A stretch of 64,000 nt of DNA from Terebella lapidaria. Its lineage: Eukaryota > Annelida > Polychaeta > Terebellida > Terebellidae. The notes below the pieces were generated by a model. That model worked only from the letters and a program-made list of their open reading frames with translations. It ran no database searches and was not told where the DNA came from. A program made the position numbers and the translations under genes. Numbering within the stretch: the first letter of the stretch is position 1; each line of letters begins with the position of its first letter. Positions 11,160 through 21,490 of this stretch are shown here, in pieces. The stretch is taken from positions 21,696,694 through 21,760,693 of the forward strand of contig OX424570.1 of assembly GCA_949152475.1 (NCBI GenBank), read 5' to 3'.

Positions 11160-13622
11160 ATGAAAGGAGTCACCGGGGGGAGATGCATTACCAAGAAACC
11201 TACCGGAGCTGCGGAGGTGGGGTCTAGTCCAGTGGACAGAGGGCGTCCCGTGCCGAAGGAGGGAGATCTTCGTTTAGAACTCCTCCGGAAGCGCGCGGAG
11301 CAAGACGGGGTCCACCTGTCTGACGCCGCACTGGAAGCAGGAGCGCGGGCCTTCGTTGCGCAGCAACGGAGGGCCGCGCCCCCACGCGGGAAGAGTGTGC
11401 CCCGACAAACCAGGTCGGAGAATCGTTCGGGGGCGGCCAAAAAGAAGAAACGGTCGTCCTCGGAGCAGCCCTCTATCCAGAGGCTGCGGGCCGAAATGGG
11501 CCCCGAACTCCCTGGAGTCCGTCAGGGACACATGTTCCTCCCGCGTTACGGCAGGGATCCGCAGGGACGCCGCACCGCGGCGGCCGGCGCGGCGGCCGAC
11601 ACGCCTTTCACACGGCCTCGTCCACTCACGGACGAGGAGCGTGTCGGATTGCCGCCCGAGCCAGAGGAGGGTGTAATATGCCAACTCTGTCCGAAATCCC
11701 TGGACGGGTATGAGGACCCGCACCGTGCGCTCAACCGGGATCGTAGGTACCCTACCTACGACCACTTGAGTCGACACATTGCGGGGTACCACTACCCCTG
11801 GATGCAAATGTTCGTTTGCAAGAGGTGCTACTCCGGCACCCCTCAGCAGCGATATTTCGCCAGTTTAGAGGCCCTAAACGATCACCGCTCGGGTGCACAC
11901 CGCGGTGAGGGACTTCATCTCGTTGGAAATGAAGTGGGGCCTGTATTCAATTATGGATACATACCACCGAGGGTGGCGTCGTTCATGACTACGTCAGGGA
12001 CGGCGAATCACCGGTTCTATCACTGGGGTCCATGGCGCTTTGCACAGCGCGTCATGGACGATGCCTGGAGGCAGTCTGGCGTTGTGTCCGCGGGCTCGAG
12101 CTACACCGCTCGCCTGACGGCTACGATGGGCCAGACCCCGGCGGAGTTCCAGGCGGCGGAAGCCGCCCGGACAGCAGCAGAGGCTGTCCGTGAACCGCCG
12201 GTGATCCAGGCCGGTGAAGAACGGCACCGGGTGACCATGATCGTGTCGGAGATGCCGCAGATCGCGGCCAAGACACGAGTGGCTACTCCTAAGCCGCGCC
12301 CCCAGCCAAAGACTCAGGGGAAGAGTTCGTCCGCCGGAAAGACTCCGGCCGGGACGACGCCCTTGCAGTCTCCGGGTGCGCTGACGCAGGAGGACCACCC
12401 GGGCTTGCTCGAGGTGACGGTACCCGCGGGTCCGTCTGAGGGACGGGTGGTGGCAGACACCTCCGCCTCCTCGAGTACCGCGTCGGCGGTCCCGCCAAGG
12501 ACTCCACGCGTGACTCCCTCGGTAGCGAGCAGCAGCGGACGTGCGGTACCTCTCACGAGGTCGGCGTCCGCGTCCTCGTTGGTGGTTGAGGGGACGTCCG
12601 CCGGGTGGCAAAGCACTGCCTCCCTGGACTTGGACCCCCTCGACGCCACGGCGGACGTACGCCGGAGGCTCGGTCCCACGACCGCCAGCGTCTACGAGAC
12701 TTTCCGCGAGTCTGTAGGCCAGGCGGTCGGCCATCGTCGCGATGGTATGGACCGGATCCCCGGTGATCCGGCGTTGGTGAACCTGCCGGTGCCTCGAGCC
12801 ATTCGTGACTTGGGGTCCGCAGGTGTGGCCGCGTTGGTCCGCGCTCGGGAGGAGCACCCCTGGGATCACCCCCAGCGTGGTCGACTCACCCGAGCGGCGG
12901 AGTACCTTGTGGCGGAGATGGACAGCTCTCTGGATCGGTTCAGCCGGTGCCGCGCCGAGGCCTCCCGTGTCGCATGCGATCTCGCATACGACCAGGGCCT
13001 CATGGAAGGCACCCGGCGGAGCCTAGAGAGCCACCGGACTTTGTCGGCCGTCATTGAGCGGCGCGCGTTCGACCAGGGTCGGACCGCCGCTCTTGCCGAG
13101 CAGTCCGGGGCGTCCGCCCCCGCCCCAGAGGTGGCCGCACGGATGGAGCACCTGGAGGCTGAGAATGAGCAGCTACGGCGTCGTCTTGACGAAGCCGAGG
13201 CCGCTCGGACTCGCCTAATCCAGGGCGTCGATGACCCCGAGTCGTCCGCCCTGAACCAGGCGGCTCTCCGGCGCGCGGATGCCGCTTTGGAGCTGGCCAT
13301 CTACCCATACCTAGTCCAGGTGTGGGGAGAGCGGACGGCCGGTCCACAGCGCACCCGCGATACGGTGGAGATGTTCCGCGCCATAGCAGATCTCGGCGCG
13401 ACATCTCTACCGGCCTCCGTTGTGATGGCTCCGTCAGGACCCGGATTGCAGGGCTCACCACAAAAGCCCGTGCAAGCTCCACCGGGCCTGCCTCATCCGC
13501 CCGTGCAGCCGGCTTTCACTCTGCCGGCTCCGCTGCTTCCGCGGCGTAGGGACCCGTCACCGCCGCCAGACCCCAAGACAGGCGGCACGGATGAGGAGCC
13601 GATGACGACGGAGGAAGGCTAG
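11160..13622 (+). CDS. Accessory ORF with Cys/His finger motifs and a coiled coil
   Basis: 820 residues from the ATG at 11160, the first in-frame ATG, to the stop at 13622. It sits where some gypsy elements keep env, but I see no signal peptide or membrane segment, so it is not an envelope protein. The N-terminal 150 residues are strongly basic with a Lys/Arg run that resembles a nuclear localisation signal. Residues about 174-247 hold two finger-like units: CQLC with a very long loop before HIAGYH, then CKRC with an 18-residue loop before HRSGAH. A Pro/Ser/Thr-rich middle follows. Residues about 661-686 (EHLEAENEQLRRRLDEAEAA) form a short coiled coil, and the C-terminus is Pro-rich and acidic. 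It is probably a nucleic-acid-binding or nuclear factor; the exact function is unknown to me. Expression might need splicing or an internal promoter. Confidence 0.8.
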   Translation: MKGVTGGRCITKKPTGAAEVGSSPVDRGRPVPKEGDLRLELLRKRAEQDGVHLSDAALEAGARAFVAQQRRAAPPRGKSVPRQTRSENRSGAAKKKKRSSSEQPSIQRLRAEMGPELPGVRQGHMFLPRYGRDPQGRRTAAAGAAADTPFTRPRPLTDEERVGLPPEPEEGVICQLCPKSLDGYEDPHRALNRDRRYPTYDHLSRHIAGYHYPWMQMFVCKRCYSGTPQQRYFASLEALNDHRSGAHRGEGLHLVGNEVGPVFNYGYIPPRVASFMTTSGTANHRFYHWGPWRFAQRVMDDAWRQSGVVSAGSSYTARLTATMGQTPAEFQAAEAARTAAEAVREPPVIQAGEERHRVTMIVSEMPQIAAKTRVATPKPRPQPKTQGKSSSAGKTPAGTTPLQSPGALTQEDHPGLLEVTVPAGPSEGRVVADTSASSSTASAVPPRTPRVTPSVASSSGRAVPLTRSASASSLVVEGTSAGWQSTASLDLDPLDATADVRRRLGPTTASVYETFRESVGQAVGHRRDGMDRIPGDPALVNLPVPRAIRDLGSAGVAALVRAREEHPWDHPQRGRLTRAAEYLVAEMDSSLDRFSRCRAEASRVACDLAYDQGLMEGTRRSLESHRTLSAVIERRAFDQGRTAALAEQSGASAPAPEVAARMEHLEAENEQLRRRLDEAEAARTRLIQGVDDPESSALNQAALRRADAALELAIYPYLVQVWGERTAGPQRTRDTVEMFRAIADLGATSLPASVVMAPSGPGLQGSPQKPVQAPPGLPHPPVQPAFTLPAPLLPRRRDPSPPPDPKTGGTDEEPMTTEEG

Positions 13623-14134
13623 GGTGCTAGCCTCGTCGCTGCACGTGTGCGGCGGCGTGCCGGAGTCGCTCCCGCGGCTCCGCCCTGCCTCAGACCCGTT
13701 CTGCGGATCTGAGGAGCCGGCCGGCAGGGCGGTCGGCAACATTTTAGAGGTACTATCACTTTTGATCACTCGGTGTGTCGTTTTACAAAATTTCTAAATT
13801 TAAAGTCTAACCTTAAAGATATTCCAAAGACTCGACACACCGTCCTTTTATAATGGGTGACCTTTCGAGGTCATCACCCGGTTTTGGACCACCTCGGTCA
13901 AAATTTTAGCTTGTTTATTAGGATTTATTCAAAATTGCAAAGCGCGTTATAGTTTACTCCATAAGTCCGGGGGTAGTTCCCCATTCTTCCAAAAGGGACT
14001 CTTAAAGTCCTAGTGTTTGCGCCGTGACTTCCGGGCGTTGCCATCGTGCCTTCTTCCGGCCCCCGCCATGCGAAGCCTTCGTCGGGTTTCGAGCATTTTG
14101 GGCGCGGGCGGAACATGTTGGGGACCAACATTGT

Positions 14135-14144
14135 AAGAAGGGGG
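14135..14144 (+). promoter_or_regulatory. Polypurine tract
   Basis: AAGAAGGGGG followed by TAA directly before the 3' LTR. This is the expected plus-strand primer of LTR retrotransposons. Confidence 0.85.
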
Positions 14145-14147
14145 TAA

Positions 14148-14882
14148 TGTGGCGATTTTGCCCTAAGCACGCGGCAGGTGATTGTAAACATAAAAGCCAT
14201 TTATGTGGCCTTTCTGTACTTGGCCTTGTTTTGACATGCTCCGTTCGAGCGTGCGTTGCCACGGCGACGTATTGTAATTTACGCTCCAGTAAACTATAAC
14301 AATGGATCGATTTAACCTCGCGTGCGTCCTACAGTTTGTGGTGTATTATATATACACTGGAAGCGACTCGTTCGAGGAGATTGTCCAAGATCGAGACTAG
14401 GACGCACACGAGGCTCGCCATGAGCTTTGTGTTCCCTGAGTCTGAGTAGTGGGCTCCTAGAGCCCTGGGGACGATTTCCGTGGGGAGGCCCGGGCTGGGA
14501 GAGACGAGTTGCTGACTCGGGGGCCTTCGGCCCTGTGGATCGCCAGCTCTCTCCCTTCCCGGGACATGTGACAGAGGCTCTGGCCAGCATGTCGGACTGT
14601 ACGGGGTTCCGTCCCCGAGGCAGACCGCGGCTCGCCAGGCCCCGCCAGTTAACACCGTGGTGATGAACCAGTTTCTGAACGGTGTCCGTAGGCCTGGGAG
14701 TGTCGGGTGGGCTGTTACCTGGTTACCGTTAATGATGAAGTAGTTACCGTGTCCGCCGCGACCTCCGGTGAGCGGCCCTGCCGCGAGGATCCGGAATAGC
14801 GGATGCGCGTCCGCAAGGACTCGGATGAGAGAGGACTATCCTCGAGGATCCCGAAGAGCGGACGGTAGTCAATAACTTTACA
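14148..14882 (+). repeat. 3' LTR of the first gypsy element
   Basis: 735 bp, the partner of 2134-2868. I noticed only one differing base between the two by eye. The X-box-like sequence is at 14255-14268. CTCT follows at 14883-14886. Confidence 0.97.
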
Positions 14883-14886
14883 CTCT

Positions 14887-15980
14887 TAACTGAAGTAAGT
14901 GTCCTTTTTGTAACAGAAAAAAAAGCATAAGTAGCTGATACTCTGCCTGCTTTGGGGGTAATAAAGCATAATTTATTACTTTGGCACAACCCTTATATGT
15001 ATCACATTTAAACTATTGTACATAGGTCAAAATGGGCGATGTTCTCGGCTTCAGTCTATCCGACGTGTCACATATTCAATGGACCATAGGTATGTGTATC
15101 TTTCCTACTGCTCAAATTTTCAGGTGATATTCATTATGACGTGACGTTGTGTATTCATAGATTACTTGAAATAAATAATTTGCCCAAAATAACAGTGCCT
15201 CAAAGACATTTTGCTTGGTTGAAATAATGGAACACTTTTGGTCAAATGTAATTAGTATCGGATGGAAAGGTCCTCTGAAATTCATAATTTTGAGGTATTG
15301 CTGAATGTAAGTATCAATCTATTACCACCGATACAATCAGATTTTGATGATGCCAATAAGAAACGTAAAGAAAAACATTTTGCAATAGAAACAAAGCCCG
15401 ACCAAATAGTTTATCCAAAGACACACTGGCGTCATCAGGGGCAGACAGTGTGTTGAATGTAGTTGTTTCTACTGTACACCTGATGGAATTAGTATACAAC
15501 TGCCCAACAACCTATGAAAATAATTTAGAAATCCGAAACTAACCCCATGGAATAGATAATGACTTTATCCATTTACATGGGATACATTGTCCTGGAGGAA
15601 GTCGTCATATACTGTCCAACAAAGTTCTCTTGAGGATAGAATAAGATTAATTTTGGGCACATGAACTGCAACGTTCATGCATAAAGAATGCAGGACATAC
15701 GAATTGTTGTAAATACGAAGAAATGTTCATTTCATATTCAATAACGAACAACGCCACAACTTCCACGTATGTTGTTTCATGTCAATTAACAGTTTGTAAG
15801 AATCTTGCATTTAAGTTGTGGAACTTTTGCCCTGTTCTTCTCTTTGACTCAAATTCGTCGAATGAGTCGAACTTCACGTCTGCCAATATCATGACAAGGC
15901 TGTGATATAAGTTATGTTCGTGGGAAACGCATAGCGTTTTGTAAGTTATGTTTAGGATGTCTATTCACAGAAAATGAGGA
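14887..15980. other. Non-coding DNA
   Basis: AT-rich. A stretch at about 15570-15645 (starting TTTACATGGGATACATTG) is repeated, diverged, in the spacer of the foldback at 16263-16362. I see no gene. Confidence 0.4.
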
Positions 15981-16644
15981 TATATGTAATCATGTGGGAG
16001 ATGGGACGCTCAAAGGGGTCCAACGCAAAGGTACTCCGCCAAATACAAGTGAGAGATCAGGCTTACTGTAACCACAAAATGGTCAGGACCATCTGATGAG
16101 GCATCCTGTCTAATTCTGGGACATACGTGTGTGCTCTTCAACACCTTCCAACAAGTATGTTACACATCCGATTCAAAAATTATATTCCCGTTCTAGCTGT
16201 AGCTGTGAAAAAGAATAGAGTGCTTGAATATTTCAGTAATCACGAAATTAGTAATTAGCCTTAATCTTCATGATGAATCTTCATTTACATGGGATACATT
16301 GTCCCGGAGGAAGTCGTCATATACTAGTAATACTGTCCAATAAATTTCCTTGAAGATATGGTAAGGCTAATTACTAATTTCGTGATTACTGAAATATTCA
16401 AGCACTCTATTCTTTTTCACAGCTACAGCTAGAACGGGAATATAATTCTTGAATCGGATGTAAAACATACTTGTTGGAAGGTGTTGAAGAGCACACACGT
16501 ATGTCCCAGAATTAGACAGGATGCCTCATCAGATGGTCCTGACCATTTTGTGAATACAGTAAGCCTGATCTCTCACCTGTATTCAGCGGAGTTCCTTTGC
16601 GTTGAACCCATTTGAGCGTCCCATCTCCCACATGATTACATATA
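15981..16644. repeat. Long foldback: two 282-bp inverted arms with 100-bp spacer
   Basis: The arm at 15981-16262 is matched in reverse complement by 16363-16644 at roughly 95% identity by eye. Outer ends read TATATGTAATCATGTGGGAG and its complement; inner ends read AATTAGCCTT and its complement. No clear target duplication was identified. It may be a foldback or MITE-type element, or a locally inverted duplication, and a transcript across it would form a long hairpin. Confidence 0.85.
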
Positions 16645-18055
16645 CATAACATGTGCAATATATACTACGATTTGGCTCTATTGTCTGTACTGAAAAAGGG
16701 CACTTGGTAATTTTGTGACCCAAACTACCAAAACACGTGCCGGTCTTCTCCACTCATTCTTCATCTATCAGTGTAAATGGCAGATAATGTGTGGAGTATA
16801 TCACGTATTTGTGTGATCGGAAAAGTACATGTAATTACATCAGATCTGAAGAGGAAACATAGACCATATTACCAGGAGCAGTGTATCATTGTATCCTGTA
16901 TGAATACCTTCTCCACGTCACACGAATTTAACATCGTGTTTGTGATCTATGTCAGTGTGCTAGCTCGTTACTTATCAATATTACACGAATTGCTGTGTTA
17001 TCAAATGCCATAGGGTTCATACTGCGAGTTGCCTTTTCCTCAGATACATTGATGAAAAATTCACTTGGCTGCTTGTCATTGCGTTACATCTACTAACTTT
17101 TTCATGCCATTTGCATTTGACCTTCCAATCCCAACTCAATGTGTTCCTGGAGGTCGTTTTGACATTCTACCAAAAATTTTAATGACAGTAAACATAGTAC
17201 ACATCTAAATATACTAGAACATGTTGAATATTTCGGAATTTATTTACATCCGAGTTCACGAGAATATCTCCAACATTATTTGGAAACATCCATGTTTATT
17301 CTAAAATCCATTCATTTGGATGTGTATTGAATAGCTGAGACACTCAAATGGACGTAACAGACGTTTGTGGATATTAAAGTTAGCAAATATTCTTGAAACA
17401 ATCCCGCGTATCAGTGACACACACGTACACACACCTAGCAAACGCGTAGTAATACGAACTAATTAACAGTTCAATTGAAGGTCAATAAAATATCTTCAAT
17501 CAATCGACTCACATTTATCTACTGCACAATAAAACATGCCAATTAAATATCTTCAAACAATCAACTCACGTTTATTTACTGCATACGACATGTTTGATTT
17601 GTAGAATCTGACATAAAAGTACTTGACTAATGTAACTCCAAAATGAACATGAAGACATATTCTTCACCATGCATTTATATGTTGTAGATAGAAGGACGGA
17701 AAGAGATGACAAGATTGTGATTTATGAGATGAGTGCTGTCTGACCGAAGTATCAACGTCTCAATATCCAATTACCGGAGTGTGCCATCTTGCCGATATGA
17801 CACACGCCAGGATGTATAACTCTTAGTCCACCCTTAGACCGTGGTCACACAAATACCCTTAAGCTTTGGTAGTTGTCTCAGATGGTTGTCTGGGAAGTTG
17901 ACATGTTATATAAGATACTCGCGGTGTGTCAGAAATCCAGGGTGTGACATTCACAGATACGGAGAGATGGGCTGGCTCCTCACTAATTGTCTATAGGCAG
18001 CAATTATGCATATTCCAGCTGGTTGATAGTGTATAGTATTGTGGCGATAGTTTTT
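16645..18055. other. Non-coding DNA with a short direct duplication
   Basis: AT-rich. A segment of about 57 bp at about 17477-17525 (AATATCTTCAATCAATCGAC) is repeated with changes at about 17535-17583. I see no gene. Confidence 0.4.
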
Positions 18056-19488
18056 AGGTTACCGGACCTATGGTCCGATAACCTATTGGCATGGCGTTGC
18101 GTCCGTCGTCCGTCGTCGTCCGTCGTCGTCCGTCGTCGTCCACATTTTTATCTTTTTTGTTTACAGGCGAATTTTTCTGAAATTTTGCACAAAAATACTT
18201 AAAAATAATTCAAGAAGGAGGTATTTTTTAGTTTTTTGATTTTCGCATTTTTTTCAAAATGGCGGCCGTTTTCGACGAAAAATGCCTGATTTTGGACTTT
18301 GGCGGCCATTTTCTCAAAATCTGTTCAGTAACTTTTTTTCTTTTTGATAAATAACACTCCTCATATGTACTCCTATGATGTCTATAAATTTCGTTGCGCT
18401 TGAATCGCTCGAAGTGGGCCATTTTGGCCCAAACTCGGCTCAAATGGGACTTTCCCATGTTAAATTCTCCTATGCTTTATAATGGGACACATTATGCCTA
18501 ATATCTCACTTGATATTGAGATTAGAGACTAGGAATCAATTGTGGACCTATAGGAAATGATATATGCTGAATATTCTCGTGACCTTGAATTTGACCTCTG
18601 ACCTCACTTTCAAGGTCAGAGCACAAAATGGCTTATATCTCGCTTATTATCGACTCTACAGCTTAGGAATCAATTGTGGACATATAGGAAATGATATATT
18701 CTGAATATTCTCGTGACCTTGAATTTGACCTCTGACCTCAGATTCAAGGTCAGAGCACAAAATGGCTTATATCTCGCTTATTATCGACTCTACAGCTTAG
18801 GAATCAATTGTGGACATATAGGAAATGATATATGCTGAATATTCTGATGACCTTGAATTTGACCTTCGACCTCATTTTCAAGGTCACAGGACAAAATGGC
18901 TTATATCTTGCTTATTATCGACTTTACAGCTTAGCAATCAATTATGAACATATAGGAAATGATATATGCAGATTATTGTCATGACCTTGAATTTGACCTT
19001 TGACCTCATTTTCAAGGTCACAGGACAAAATGGCTAATATCTCACTTATTATCGATTTTACAGCTTAGGAATCAATTGTGGACATATAGGAAATGATATA
19101 TGCTGAATATTCTCGTGACCTTGAATTTGACCTCTGACCTCATTTCCAAGGTCCAAGGACAAACTGGCTCATATCTTGCTCCTCTATTGACTGTATGGCT
19201 TGGGAATCAATTGTGGACATGATATACATGATATAGAAAATGATATACACTGAATATTTTGATGACCTTGAATTTGACCTTTGCCCCTTCATTTTCAAGG
19301 CTACAGCATAAAATTGCTAATATCTCTCTGATTATTGAACTTACAGCTTAGCAATCAACTGTGGACATGATATATGCTTAATGTTATATATGCTGAATAT
19401 TCTCTTGACCTTGAATTCAACCAGTGACCTGGCTAACACCTAAAATATTAAACATTGTCCGGTAACCTATCTTTGGCCCTTGGCCTAA
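18056..19488 (+). mobile_element. Satellite-bearing element, copy 1 (pearl/DINE-1/Helentron-like)
   Basis: It starts with a hairpin-forming AGGTTACCGGACC...GGTCCGATAACCT, then a GTC-rich microsatellite, a conserved block of about 450 bp, and a tandem array. It ends with GTCCGGTAACCT (the inverse of the start), then a small hairpin (TTGGCCCTTGGCCTAA) and CTAA followed by T. The array repeats every 134 bp (unit anchors at 18581, 18715, 18849, 18983 and 19117, then looser). Subterminal inverted repeats, a central tandem array and a 3' hairpin near CTAA recall non-autonomous Helentrons (DINE-1) and bivalve pearl elements. That assignment is inference from architecture. No coding capacity is supported. 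Confidence 0.75.
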
Positions 19489-20764
19489 TTTTTCAATGGA
19501 TATGGCTGAAAATGTGTATATGTAGGTTCCGTCCATGGTCGTAGGAAGACTCCAAGGTAGGAGCCTTTTATGGTGTACTTTCTTCCCAATGGTGACATTC
19601 ATATCTGAGAGAAAATATTTACTCTTCGTTTTTAACGTAGTCCGCTACACTACAGGATCCCCGAACTGCAACAATTCGTCACAAGTCTTTGCCATAAGTT
19701 ACGTTTATAGAAAATGCGTAGCGGTTTGTTAGTTATGTTAGTTTAGATTATTTCATATTATAAATAATGAATCCTTGAATTATAAAATTTATGATTACCA
19801 AAATATTCAAAACTTGCATGAGCTAATGTATCTACTTTATATAGAAATCCCTTGGATGCAGATATCCCTTAGACCAATATTGTTGTTATAAACCCTACTC
19901 TCTCCATTACAAAGGATGCATTTATGTTGCAGTGCGTCGCCATGAAAAGTTTCCAAGGATAAGATACAGCTACTTCATGACACTGACACCTCAAGAACCA
20001 CGTAAAATGAATGGGTGACGTAAAAGTTATTGTAAACATAGAAACTACATTGAACATAACGACACCACGAGAATAAGCCAAAAGTCACACATGTAAAGTC
20101 ACACACTGCGATGGGTGATTAACCTGCCCGAGTGTAAGTCACCATAAAATAAACTGATAACTCAACCATTCGGTACACAAAACAGATAAACTTGACTGGT
20201 CGATGCTGTGAGGATACTGAATAATGAATAGATGTCACACAAAAGACGTTGTGAACGTTCCAGGATACGTGTTTCTCAATGCCTTGGTGCCTTTCAAGAC
20301 TAGTCACAAAACTATTGAAGCAGCAGATGGGTCCCCCGTATGTATTATAAAAGGTATCAATGTAAAAAGATCACCGATACTTGAGCTGAAACGCTGTTAT
20401 TTTTCCATTGTTTTCATACGTGGTATTATCTGTTGATTACATTCCGATTATGGTAATTCAACAATGGATCATATCTGAAGACGATGTACACTCGTGTCAC
20501 ACTACTGAATTGAAGTATTTTTTGTTTGAAAGTGTGTCATGATCTAATGTTGGTACAAAGCTACCTGTTTGTTTTTCATCACCCTTGTGAGTCATCAGTA
20601 CACATTAATTCCAGCATAAAAATAGAACACCACTTCAGTCAAACGTTTTGCGGGTTTCCTTATCCAAGAAGTTGCAAATGAATACCTCACATTTTCCTCT
20701 GTTCCCTGCCGGAAACATGCCATTTACTGCTGGTACCGATGATAAACCACATGTACTACCTCGT
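19489..20764. other. Non-coding DNA
   Basis: AT-rich with only short random open frames. I see nothing to annotate. Confidence 0.4.
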
Positions 20765-20905
20765 TTGTAAGAAATGCTAAGTCATTCGCACGAAATACAA
20801 AATCGTTTGCACGAAATACTATGTCGTGCACACGAAGTAATACTTCGTTTGCACAAAATACTTCGTTCGCACGAAATACTATGTCGTTCGCAGGAAATAA
20901 TAAGC
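20765..20905 (-). repeat. 21-bp tandem array, first of an inverted pair
   Basis: About seven units of the type GAAATACTATGTCGTTCGCAC, period 21 bp. Its reverse complement is the unit of the array at 21343-21490, so the two arrays face each other about 440 bp apart. Foldback transposons carry such repeat-built inverted ends, but target duplications were not seen. Confidence 0.75.
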
Positions 20906-21342
20906 CATTCACATATCCATACATAGTATTCGAACATTGTAATAACGAGGCCACAGCTTATACCGTACGTGTAAGTGGGTGGTATCCTGATTGATCCCGA
21001 TGTTACCAATTGACCCTTCAATTACCATAATCAATATTCAGGGTCTTCCCCATGTCGTTATTCTTGATACCCCTATTTACATTTATTAATCAACTCATAG
21101 AGTAATGAATAGTCCATCGATACAAATAAAGCTACCTCAAATATTAGCAGGAGTTTGTATTCAGTTATATCTAATTGATCAGGATTATTTTAGTTTAAAA
21201 TGACCACATTTTTACTAGGGGAGGTATGGATAATTTAGAGCGCAATTTGGTGCTTATGGAGATATAAGACACCAAATTTGGAGCCCCACGAGGAGCGCCT
21301 TGTAGCGCTTGTTTGGGTTTGTCAACTTTGTAACATTACATC

Positions 21343-21490
21343 ATGCAAACGATTCAGTACTTCGTGTGAACGACTTACTAGTTCGTGCGAATGACTTAGT
21401 ACTTTGTGTGAACGACGTAGTACTTTGTGCGAACGACATAGTACTTTGTGCGAACGATGTAGTACTTTGTGCAAACAATGTAGTACTTTT
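21343..21490 (+). repeat. 21-bp tandem array, second of an inverted pair
   Basis: Seven units of the type GTGCGAACGACATAGTACTTT, period 21 bp, inverted relative to 20765-20905. The open frame across it (repeated Val-Leu-Cys-Ala-Asn-Asp) is a by-product of a 21-bp period without stops. Confidence 0.75.

Larger units (their letters stand above)
2134..14882 (+). mobile_element. Ty3/gypsy LTR retrotransposon, about 12.75 kb, very young, looks whole
   Basis: Order on the plus strand: 5' LTR, tRNA-His-type primer site, gag region, pol (protease, reverse transcriptase, RNase H, integrase), a 1.65-kb GC-rich non-coding stretch, an 820-residue accessory ORF, polypurine tract, 3' LTR. The LTRs start TG and end CA, and a 4-bp CTCT duplication flanks the element (2130-2133, 14883-14886). 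Comparing the LTRs by eye I found one difference in 735 bp, so insertion was very recent. Integrase following RNase H places it in Ty3/gypsy (Metaviridae). At 12.75 kb it is long for the family because of the accessory ORF and its leader. The GC-rich interior contrasts sharply with the AT-rich flanks. Confidence 0.97.

Noticed and set aside
11160-13622. Envelope gene in the first gypsy element
   Set aside because: The position fits, but there is no signal peptide, hydrophobic segment or furin-like site. Cys/His fingers and a coiled coil argue against an envelope.
20724-20954. Repetitive open frame across the 21-bp array
   Set aside because: A 21-bp period without stops gives a long frame automatically; there is no sign of a real protein.
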